From Bacillota bacterium (GTDB lineage Bacteria; Bacillota; Clostridia; Christensenellales; Aristaeellaceae), in contig JAEYOW010000033.1 in assembly GCA_023411375.1 (NCBI GenBank), positions 77,099 to 141,098 on the forward strand: a DNA stretch of 64,000 nt, written 5' to 3'. How positions within the stretch are numbered: the first letter of the stretch is position 1; the number at the start of each line of letters is the position of its first letter. Both the position numbers and the translations under genes were made by a program. The notes beneath the pieces are model-generated. The model saw only the letters and a list, made by a program, of their open reading frames with translations. It made no database searches and was not told the DNA's origin. Below, piece by piece: positions 57,175 through 64,000 of the stretch.

Positions 57175-58408
57175 CGTACTGGTAATTGGAGGCGGCGCGG
57201 CCGGTATGCTCGCCGCCATCGGCGCGGCGCGCGCGGGCGCGCGGGTTACGCTGCTTGAGCGAAACGAAAAGCTCGGCAAGAAGGTGTATATTACGGGCAA
57301 GGGCCGCTGCAACGTGACCAACGCCTGCGAAGCGGATGCGTTTCAGAGAAACGTGGTTAAGAACCCGCGCTTTTTGTTCAGCGCGCTTAGCGCGCTTCCG
57401 CCAAGCGGGCTGATGGAATTGCTGAAAAGCCTGGGCTGCCCTGTGATGGTGGAGCGCGGCGATCGTGTGTTTCCGCAAAGCGAAAAGGCGAGCGACGTGA
57501 CCCGCGCCTTTGAGCGCGAGCTTAACCGCCTTGGCGTTGGGGTGGAGCTTAACGCCCGTGTGAGGGAGCTGCTAATGGACGATGGGCGCTGCGCGGGCGC
57601 GGCGTTGGAGGACGGCAGGCGGTTGCCGGCGGACTCGGTGATCGTTTGCACGGGAGGGCAGAGCTATCCTTCCACCGGTTCCACAGGCGACGGTTTTGCG
57701 TGGTTTCGCAAAACGGGACATGCGGTTTTTCCGCCGCTGCCGTCGCTGGTCGGGTTGGAATGCGGCGAAGGCTGGGTGCGGCAGCTACAGGGCCTGTCCC
57801 TTAAAAATGTGCGCCTGACGCTTAAAAACGGCAAAAAAACGCTCTTTTCCGACGTGGGAGAGATGCTGTTTACGCATTTTGGCATATCGGGCCCGTTGGT
57901 GCTGAGCGCTTCGGCCTATATGGCGGAGCTTGTGCCGGCGGAAGTTAGCCTCACGCTGGATTTGAAGCCGGGGCTAAGCGAGCAGCAGCTGGATGCGCGG
58001 CTGCTGCGCGATATTGACGCGTCCGGTAAAAGAAAGCTGCGCACGCTGCTCTGCGGGCTGTACCCGGCAAGCCTTGCCGAGACGATGCCCGCCCTGTGCG
58101 GCGTGGACGCGGATAAAGAGGTAAACGAGCTGACCCGGGAGGAACGTGCCCGGCTGGTTTCCGGGGCCAAGGCGCTCAGGCTGCCCATTACGGGCATGCG
58201 CCCGCTTGGCGAGGCCATCGTCACGCGTGGCGGCGTCAGCGTCAAGGAGATAAACCCCGCCACCATGGAGAGCAGGAAAGTGGCCGGACTATACGCGGCC
58301 GGCGAGCTTTTGGACGTGGACGCGCTGACCGGGGGATTCAACTTGCATATCGCCTTTGCGACGGGTCTTTTGGCGGGCCGGTCGGCAGCGCGGAAAAACG
58401 AAGGGTAA
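57167..58408 (+). CDS. BaiN/HI0933-family flavoprotein
   Basis: The 413-residue protein has an N-terminal FAD-binding fold (VLVIGGGAAGMLAAIGAARA at 4-23), the family KVYITGKGRCNVTN segment (about 39-52) and the C-terminal GEAIVTRGGVSVKEINPATM, then DVDALTGGFNLHIAFATG. It is an NAD(P)/FAD-dependent oxidoreductase of the HI0933 (BaiN) family; substrate unknown. Overlap of 8 bases with the regulator suggests one message. Confidence 0.93.
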   Translation: MSNVLVIGGGAAGMLAAIGAARAGARVTLLERNEKLGKKVYITGKGRCNVTNACEADAFQRNVVKNPRFLFSALSALPPSGLMELLKSLGCPVMVERGDRVFPQSEKASDVTRAFERELNRLGVGVELNARVRELLMDDGRCAGAALEDGRRLPADSVIVCTGGQSYPSTGSTGDGFAWFRKTGHAVFPPLPSLVGLECGEGWVRQLQGLSLKNVRLTLKNGKKTLFSDVGEMLFTHFGISGPLVLSASAYMAELVPAEVSLTLDLKPGLSEQQLDARLLRDIDASGKRKLRTLLCGLYPASLAETMPALCGVDADKEVNELTREERARLVSGAKALRLPITGMRPLGEAIVTRGGVSVKEINPATMESRKVAGLYAAGELLDVDALTGGFNLHIAFATGLLAGRSAARKNEG

Positions 58409-58436
58409 TTGAAGACGGTTTGGAGTTTTGAAAGGC

Positions 58437-59426
58437 ATGCAGTACATCGTTTTGGATTTGGAGTGGAACCAGCCTACCAGCTATCAGAGTGCGGTTTACC
58501 GCCGCGTGGGGGACAGCCTCCTGTTTGAGGTGATCCAGATTGGCGCGGCAAAGCTCAACGAGCGGCTGGAAATTGTGGACTGCCTGAGCATCCCCATCCA
58601 CCCCACGCACTATTTGACCATTCATCCCCGCGTCAAGCGCATGACCGGCCTCAACCAGGAGGTTTTGTGCGACGCGCCCGCTTTTCCGGAGGGCATGGCC
58701 CAGTTTACTGAGTGGTGCGGAAAGGACTGCGTTTATATCACCTGGGGCTGCGACGACGTAAGCGTTTTGCAGCAAAATGTAGACTTTTTCCGCTTTGAGG
58801 AGCCTTTGCCCAAGATGTATGACCTGCAGCGCCTTTATGCCGACGCCACGAAGCGCAGCGGGCAGACCGCGCTGAAAACGGCGATGGAGGCTTTGGGCAT
58901 TGAGCCGGACGACGAGCGGAGTTTTCATAACGCCATGCACGACGCATACTATACCGCGCAGGTTTTTCAGAAGCTGCCCAATCCCGAGGACGTCCTTAAC
59001 TATGAGGAGCAGCCGCGCAAGCTCTGCCACAACGAACGCCGCAGCCGCTTCCGGGTGACGGACATGGTTCCCTCCGTCGGCGCGGCGCTGGAAAGCGAAG
59101 CTCTGCGCGCGCCGCGCTGCCCCACATGCGGGCAGGCGACAAAGCTGCAGACGGAGCTGGTGCCGCAGGCGGTCGGCAAGTACGTTGCGCTCAGCCGTTG
59201 CCAGCATCACGGCCTGATGTTTGTCAAGGTGCGCTTTTCGCTGCTGCCGGATGGGCAGAAGGGCATGCATTTGAGCGTGCTGCCGGCTAACAAGCAGACC
59301 CGCGCGTACGTTCACACCAAGGAGCTGCAATATCAGTTCAAACGTAAACGCGGCGATTACGGGAATGTGGATGTGGAAGACCTGTCCGGTGCTTTTTCCA
59401 GCAATATGCCATTTGAAGACGCTTAA
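58437..59426 (+). CDS. 3'-5' exonuclease (DEDD family)
   Basis: The 329-residue protein has an N-terminal DEDD-type exonuclease domain (about 1-185). Exo I is YIVLDLEWN at 3-11 and Exo II is the ITWGCDDVSVLQQN region near 99-112; the late HNAMHDAYYTAQVF is Exo III with the catalytic His-Asp pair. A zinc-ribbon-like segment follows (CPTCGQ, then CQHH, about 223-260). I take the ATG at 58437; a TTG at 58428 is possible. It degrades RNA or DNA ends; substrate unknown. Confidence 0.85.
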   Translation: MQYIVLDLEWNQPTSYQSAVYRRVGDSLLFEVIQIGAAKLNERLEIVDCLSIPIHPTHYLTIHPRVKRMTGLNQEVLCDAPAFPEGMAQFTEWCGKDCVYITWGCDDVSVLQQNVDFFRFEEPLPKMYDLQRLYADATKRSGQTALKTAMEALGIEPDDERSFHNAMHDAYYTAQVFQKLPNPEDVLNYEEQPRKLCHNERRSRFRVTDMVPSVGAALESEALRAPRCPTCGQATKLQTELVPQAVGKYVALSRCQHHGLMFVKVRFSLLPDGQKGMHLSVLPANKQTRAYVHTKELQYQFKRKRGDYGNVDVEDLSGAFSSNMPFEDA

Positions 59427-59458
59427 CGGTTGGTGACCTGAGAGAGGATGTTTGAAGA

Positions 59459-61150
59459 ATGCGGGAGAACGGCTACGCCGGTGTGAACAGCGTGATCCGC
59501 GTAACGGTCGAAGGGCGTACGGACGCCTTTCCCAAGGGAACGTCGGTCAGTGAGATCATGCGGCGGTTACTTGCGCAAAACCGCGCCGCTTCCGTGCTGT
59601 GCGCCCTGCAGGGCGGCGTGTGCCTGGAGCTGAACGAGCCGGTTGTCACGGATTGCGAGCTGATCCCGCTCACCTACCGCGACGAGGAAGGGCGGCGCGT
59701 GTACGAGCGTTCGTTGCGCTTTCTGTTTCTGCTGAGCATGAAGCGCCTGTACCCGGGCAGGCACATCCGTATGCTCAACTCCGTCGGTTACGGCCTGTAC
59801 ATGCGCATCCCCGGCGAGGACATGGGCCACGACATGGCCCGGGCGCTTGAAAGCGATATGCGGGAGCTGGTTTCACAGAATATTTCCTTCGAAAAGGAAG
59901 TCTGGACGAGGGAGGATGCAATCGCAACCTTTGAGGAGGAGGGCTGGCACGACAAGGCGGAGCTGCTGCGCTATCGTCCTCAGGAGAAGATCACGATGTA
60001 TTGCATCGGGTCTGTGCGCGAGTATTTCTATGGCGCGATGCTGCCCTCAACAGGCTATATCCGGGCCTTCGCGGTCAAGCCGCACTTTCCGGGCGTGGTG
60101 CTGATGTCCCCGTCGCCGGAAAAACCCGAGGAACCCGCACCCTATGTGCCGCGGCCACAGTTCCTGCGGGAATTTGCGATTTCGCAACGGTGGTGCGGGA
60201 TCCTTGGCACGCGAAACGCGGCCGACGTCAACCGTATGATTAAGGAAGGACGGATGCGGGAGTTCATCCGTATCAACGAAGCGCTGCACGACAAATCCAT
60301 CGCGGGCATCGCGGATGAAATTGTGGCGCGGGACGCGAGGATTGTCATGATCTTCGGTCCATCCTCCAGCGGAAAGACGACCTTCGCAAACCGCCTTGCC
60401 GTTCACCTGCGCGTATTGGGAAAACAGCCCAGGCTGGTGTCGCTGGACGACTTTTACCGTGACCGCAGGGACATACCGCTGGAGGCGGACGGCAAGCCGG
60501 ACCTGGAGCATGTGGAGGCGCTGGATGTGCCGCTTCTGACCGAATGCCTGGAAGGACTGCTCAGCGGCAGGACGGTCAGCATGCCCCGCTTTGACTTTAA
60601 AACCGCCAAGCGGGCGGTAAGCGGGTACGAGCTGACGCTTGACAAAAGCGGTCCCCTGCTTTTGGAGGGCATCCATGGCATGAACGACCGCATCACCTGC
60701 GAAATACCGGAGCAGCTGATGTTTGGTATTTATGTCAGCGCGCTTTCCTGCATTAACCTGGACGATCACAACCGTATCCGCACAACGGATGTGCGGCTTC
60801 TTAGGCGTATAGTGCGCGATATGCGGTTTCGCAACACCTCGCCCAAAGATACCATCGACATGTGGCCCAAGGTGCGGGCAGGCGAGGAAAAGTGGATTTT
60901 CCCAAATCAGGAGAAGGCGGACGTCCTGTTCAATACCTCGCTGCACTATGAGCTGCCTGTGCTTAAAACCATGGCGTATGAGCTGCTTCTGGCCATTCCC
61001 AAGAATGAGCCCGAATACCTGGTTGCTCACAGGCTGCTGAAGGTGCTGCACTATTTTCTGCCGGTGGACGGCGGCGTTATGGAGGAAATTCCGCCGCTTT
61101 CCATTCTTCGCGAGTTTATCGGCGAGTGCTCGTTTTACGACATGCATTGA
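59459..61150 (+). CDS. Nucleoside kinase with TGS and ThrRS-like N-terminal domains
   Basis: The 563-residue protein joins an N-terminal TGS domain (about 10-75: IRVTVEGRTDAFPKGTSVSE) and a threonyl-tRNA-synthetase-like second domain (about 90-270) to a uridine-kinase-type P-loop kinase. The Walker A motif GPSSSGKTT lies at 300-308, followed by SLDDFYRDR and DLEHVEALDVPLL. The kinase phosphorylates nucleosides. The arrangement is a known one in Clostridia and Thermotogae. Starts at ATG 59459 behind AGAGAGGATG-like sequence. Confidence 0.9.
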   Translation: MRENGYAGVNSVIRVTVEGRTDAFPKGTSVSEIMRRLLAQNRAASVLCALQGGVCLELNEPVVTDCELIPLTYRDEEGRRVYERSLRFLFLLSMKRLYPGRHIRMLNSVGYGLYMRIPGEDMGHDMARALESDMRELVSQNISFEKEVWTREDAIATFEEEGWHDKAELLRYRPQEKITMYCIGSVREYFYGAMLPSTGYIRAFAVKPHFPGVVLMSPSPEKPEEPAPYVPRPQFLREFAISQRWCGILGTRNAADVNRMIKEGRMREFIRINEALHDKSIAGIADEIVARDARIVMIFGPSSSGKTTFANRLAVHLRVLGKQPRLVSLDDFYRDRRDIPLEADGKPDLEHVEALDVPLLTECLEGLLSGRTVSMPRFDFKTAKRAVSGYELTLDKSGPLLLEGIHGMNDRITCEIPEQLMFGIYVSALSCINLDDHNRIRTTDVRLLRRIVRDMRFRNTSPKDTIDMWPKVRAGEEKWIFPNQEKADVLFNTSLHYELPVLKTMAYELLLAIPKNEPEYLVAHRLLKVLHYFLPVDGGVMEEIPPLSILREFIGECSFYDMH

Positions 61151-61226
61151 CATTGGGCGGGGGATATAGTATAAATAAGCGTTGACCTGTTTTGGACGAC
61201 GCAAGGGACGGAAGGATGTTAGGTTC

Positions 61227-62639
61227 GTGGAGATTATAACGGCGGTTATTGAGGGCTTGATGGCGGTTATGAGCGTTTGGCTGGTGCTGATGCTCATCTA
61301 CCAGCTTTTCATCAGCTTCTTTGGCTTTAAGCGAAATACCAAGGACTATGAGGATCACGATCCTGAAATGCGCTTTTTGGTGTTGGTGCCCGCGCACAAC
61401 GAGGAGGCCGTGATCGGAGACATCATCGACAACCTCAACCATATGGAATATCCACGCGAGCTGTATGATTTTTACATTCTCGCGGACAACTGTACCGACC
61501 AAACGGCCGAGGTCGCCCGCTCCATGGGAGCTAACGTTCTGGAAAGCCATAAGGAGAGCGAGGACGCGCCAACGGGTAAGCCCATTGTCCTCCAAAAGGC
61601 GCTGAACGCGCTGGAGGGCTATCAGGATAAGTATGATCTGGTCATGTTCTTTGACGCTGATAACCTCGTCGATCCCAACATGTTCCTTGAGGTTAACAGC
61701 CAGTACCTTTCCTCCAACGGAGAGGCGGACATCATCCAGTGCTACCTTGGCAGCAAGAACAAAAAGGGAATCGTCGCCCTGTTTTATTATATGACTTATA
61801 CGATTACCAACCGGTTTTTTCAGTACGCCAAAAGCCGTTTGGGCTTAAACAGCGTTATCGGCGGCACGGGCTTTGCCGTTTCGGCCCCGTATCTGCACAG
61901 GCGCGGCGGATGGACGGCCATGTCCCTGACGGAGGATTTTGAACTGCAAATCGAATCCACGTGCGACGGCAAGCGTATTTTGTGGAATAACAACGTGCGT
62001 ATTTACGACGAGAAACCCACCCGCTTCCGCGCCAGCTTTCGCCAACGCACACGCTGGGCGCAGGGCCACTGGTTCGTCGCTTTCAAAAATACGGGCAGGC
62101 TTTTTCGGGCGCTGTTTCACCGGCGCATCAAGTTTAAGGAGTTCTTTTCCACATTCCTTTATATGTACAGCCTTACGCCTTACGTGATTTTGGTCATTCA
62201 GCTCCTGCTGGGAATTATCATGGAGACATTCAAGTTAACGGGGCTGATCGAGGCCGCGCCCGTGCACGCCTCCATAGGCAGTTGGTTCTTGCTGAATTGG
62301 CCCAGCATCGCGTTGTTTTTCTATTCGTTTATTTTCCTGTTCTATATGGGCGACTATCTGGATAACCATAACCGCGTCAACCTCAAAATCTTTTTCCCCA
62401 TGCTTCTGAGCGTTTTGCTCAACACCATGCTGGCGGGCTGGGCGCAGGTGGTGGGACTTTTGAAGCACCGCCAACAGACCAACTGGGTCAAGACCGAGCA
62501 CAGCATTACCCGCCTGGAGGATATGACCGTGTGCTTGCGCGATGTGGTTAATGACGAGGATACGCCAGAAAAGAATTTTAAGCAAAGGGATGGAAAGTCG
62601 GTCGCTGCGGCTGGCGACGAGCAGAGCGTTAGCGCGTAA
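61227..62639 (+). CDS. Membrane glycosyltransferase, family 2
   Basis: The 470-residue enzyme has an N-terminal membrane segment (about 3-30) and a cytosolic family-2 domain. That has LVPAHNEEAVIGD near 54-66, the metal site FFDADN at 142-147, LTEDFEL and QRTRW near 272-276, a processive-type signature. C-terminal membrane segments lie at about 305-400. It likely builds or lipid-links a surface polysaccharide. I take GTG 61227; a TTG at 61182 would add 15 residues. The next gene is another glycosyltransferase. Confidence 0.88.
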   Translation: MEIITAVIEGLMAVMSVWLVLMLIYQLFISFFGFKRNTKDYEDHDPEMRFLVLVPAHNEEAVIGDIIDNLNHMEYPRELYDFYILADNCTDQTAEVARSMGANVLESHKESEDAPTGKPIVLQKALNALEGYQDKYDLVMFFDADNLVDPNMFLEVNSQYLSSNGEADIIQCYLGSKNKKGIVALFYYMTYTITNRFFQYAKSRLGLNSVIGGTGFAVSAPYLHRRGGWTAMSLTEDFELQIESTCDGKRILWNNNVRIYDEKPTRFRASFRQRTRWAQGHWFVAFKNTGRLFRALFHRRIKFKEFFSTFLYMYSLTPYVILVIQLLLGIIMETFKLTGLIEAAPVHASIGSWFLLNWPSIALFFYSFIFLFYMGDYLDNHNRVNLKIFFPMLLSVLLNTMLAGWAQVVGLLKHRQQTNWVKTEHSITRLEDMTVCLRDVVNDEDTPEKNFKQRDGKSVAAAGDEQSVSA

Positions 62640-62658
62640 TGCCCGAGGGGGAAACGGC

Positions 62659-63483
62659 ATGCAAAAGAGCCTATCCGTCGTGAGCGTGATCATCCCCGTG
62701 TACAATGCGCGGGAGACGGTGGCGCGGTGCCTGGAAAGCGTTTTGAGCCAGACCTATCCGGCGCTTGAGGTGTTGGCTGTGGATGACGGCAGCACCGATG
62801 AGAGTCTTGCCATCCTGCGCGAGTTTGAGAAGCGGGACGGCCGCCTGCGCGTACTGACGGAGGCGAACAGCGGAGTATCGTCGGCGCGCAACCTGGCGAT
62901 TAACCAGGCGACAGGGGTTTATCTCCAGTTTGTGGACAGCGACGACGTGCTCCCGGCGGATTCGACCGCAAGTTTGGTAACCGCGGTTGAGTCGCAGGGC
63001 TGCGATATGGCGATAGCCGCCTATACGGAGGTGGTCGGCGCTTTGCGACAGCAGCGCGGCTACCTTAAAAACGACATGGTGCTGAGCCAGCATGCCCTGC
63101 TGGACCGCCTCAGCGCCCACCCCAACAGCTTTTATTACGCCGTGCTGTGGAACAAGCTGTACCGGCGCGATTTGATTGTATTACACAGCATCCGCTGCGA
63201 CGCGCGGTTGCCATGGGGCGAGGATTTTGCGTTCAATACCCTGTATTACCGCCATGTGGGGAGCGTGGCGGTGCTTTCCAAGCCTGTATACGACTATGTC
63301 CGCAACCACAACGGGCTCGCGCTGAGCACGGCCCGCGCGTGCCTAATTCATCCGGCGCACTCCCTACGCGTAAAATTTTGGCTGCAAAAATATTATGAAC
63401 AGTTGTATGTGGAGGCTGGTTTGTATGAGGAATACAAGCATGTTCTGCCACAGTACATGTTCAAGGTGACAATTAACAACTGA
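62659..63483 (+). CDS. Glycosyltransferase, family 2 (GT-A)
   Basis: The 274-residue soluble enzyme has the GT-A pattern: VVSVIIPVYNARETVARCLE at 7-26, VDDGSTDES near 41-49, and SGVSSARNLAINQATG with the metal site FVDSDD near 93-98. It transfers a sugar to a surface glycan. The ATG at 62659 follows GAGGGGG and lies 19 bases after the previous gene; the two probably cooperate. A strong terminator follows. Confidence 0.92.
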   Translation: MQKSLSVVSVIIPVYNARETVARCLESVLSQTYPALEVLAVDDGSTDESLAILREFEKRDGRLRVLTEANSGVSSARNLAINQATGVYLQFVDSDDVLPADSTASLVTAVESQGCDMAIAAYTEVVGALRQQRGYLKNDMVLSQHALLDRLSAHPNSFYYAVLWNKLYRRDLIVLHSIRCDARLPWGEDFAFNTLYYRHVGSVAVLSKPVYDYVRNHNGLALSTARACLIHPAHSLRVKFWLQKYYEQLYVEAGLYEEYKHVLPQYMFKVTINN

Positions 63484-63498
63484 GAGGCTTCAACGTTT

Positions 63499-63527
63499 AA
63501 AAGGCGCGGACATTTCCGCGCCTTTTT
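63499..63527. terminator. Bidirectional terminator at the end of the glycosyltransferase genes
   Basis: AAAAGGCGCGGA (63499-63510) and TCCGCGCCTTTT (63515-63526) form a perfect 12-base stem around CATT with A and T flanks. Confidence 0.93.
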
Positions 63528-63529
63528 TA

Positions 63530-64000
63530 CTAGTCCTCCCTTAAAAGGGAAACCACGTTCTCCACGCCGCCGGCATAACAGAACATATCCACGGGCTGGC
63601 AACGTTCAAAGCGGTAGCCGCCCGCGCATAACAGCGCAAGGTCGCGCGCCTGGGTGGGCACGTGGCAACTTACATAAACAACGCGCCTGGGCCGCGAGGC
63701 CAAAACAGCCTCCACCACCTGCGGCTCGACGCCCTTGCGGGGCGGGTCAAGGATGATAACGTCCGGACGCAGGCCCTCCGCAACCAGTTGGGGCAAAAGA
63801 TCCTCCACGGCGGCAACGTGAAACTCCGCGTTTGCGATGCCGTTGCGCACGGCGTTGCGCCGTGCGCTTTCAACAGCCTGCGGCACAATTTCAATCCCGA
63901 TTACGCGCGAAACGCGCCGAGCCATACAAAGCGCGATGGTACCCGCGCCCGCATAGGCGTCCACGGCGACGTCGCCTTCGCCCGGCTGAGCGAAATCAAT
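63530..64000 (-). CDS. 23S rRNA (uracil-5-)-methyltransferase RlmD-type, N-terminal part outside window
   Basis: Only the last 156 residues are in the window; the frame is open to the right edge. Motifs of the RlmD/TrmA family are present: DAYAGAGTIAL (cofactor binding), ILDPPRKG and the catalytic Cys in VYVSCHV. It methylates a uridine of 23S rRNA or tRNA (RlmD, RlmCD or TrmA cannot be separated here). It converges on the glycosyltransferase genes. Confidence 0.92.
   Translation of the reverse strand: MDFAQPGEGDVAVDAYAGAGTIALCMARRVSRVIGIEIVPQAVESARRNAVRNGIANAEFHVAAVEDLLPQLVAEGLRPDVIILDPPRKGVEPQVVEAVLASRPRRVVYVSCHVPTQARDLALLCAGGYRFERCQPVDMFCYAGGVENVVSLLRED

Noticed and set aside
1..64000. 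tRNA, rRNA or CRISPR arrays
   Set aside because: No cloverleaf with intact T-loop, no rRNA-like stretch and no regularly spaced repeats were seen by reading; a tRNA search program was not available.

Overview
The window holds the larger, late-gene part of a tailed-phage (siphovirus, HK97-type head) prophage, from base 1 to about 37.2 kb, followed by ordinary bacterial chromosome to the right edge. The organism is a moderately GC-rich (by eye, high-fifties percent) Gram-positive anaerobe of the Clostridia. Reasons are the ylxM-ffh-rpsP-khpA-rimM-trmD gene order, AGGAGG-type ribosome sites, consensus SigA promoters, a YesMN-type two-component system, a CIRCE-type heat-shock operator and the Clostridia-style pair of serine recombinases. 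The genus cannot be read from the sequence; a gut Clostridia lineage is an inference.

Prophage layout, left to right and almost all on the + strand. 1-2.9 kb is the end of the replication/regulation module: a P-loop ATPase, a VRR-NUC nuclease and a DUF1492/ArpU-type late regulator. It is followed by an extended -10 promoter carrying two GTAGAC direct repeats. 3-4 kb has an HNH endonuclease and the small terminase. 4-8.4 kb is a DNA-modification island inserted between the small and large terminase genes: a ParB-fold protein, two tandem Mom-like proteins, a PP-loop (PAPS-reductase-like) protein and a ParB-methylase fusion with an altered catalytic motif. 8.5-11.5 kb is a run of small accessory genes of unknown function, two of them behind a shared leader sequence. 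11.6-20.3 kb has an HNH/AP2 endonuclease, large terminase, portal, ClpP-like protease, capsid, head-tail connectors, tail tube and a tail-assembly chaperone with a -1 frameshift site. 21-33.5 kb has tape measure, distal tail, a giant tail-tip/receptor-binding protein, a carbohydrate-binding-like protein, holin and endolysin. 33.6-37.2 kb has a HTH/zinc protein, a SHOCT-like protein and two large serine recombinases that end the element.

Two leftward moron units interrupt the structural genes. One is a YjzC-like gene behind a consensus promoter overlapped by a CIRCE-like operator (13.7-14.0 kb). The other is a Phd/PIN toxin-antitoxin pair behind a palindromic operator (20.3-21.0 kb).

Chromosome. 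37.7-47.3 kb runs leftward as a sugar-uptake locus: solute-binding protein, two ABC permeases, a DUF4838 protein, YesM-like kinase and YesN-like regulator, with a tocopherol-cyclase-like gene beyond. A Gfo/Idh/MocA oxidoreductase diverges from it. Cardiolipin synthase and the SRP/ribosome-maturation operon diverge from back-to-back consensus promoters at 50.5 kb. The remainder carries a small membrane protein, SurE, an RpiR regulator, a BaiN/HI0933 flavoprotein, an exonuclease, a TGS-nucleoside kinase, two family-2 glycosyltransferases and the end of an RlmD-type RNA methyltransferase. No tRNA, rRNA or CRISPR array was seen.
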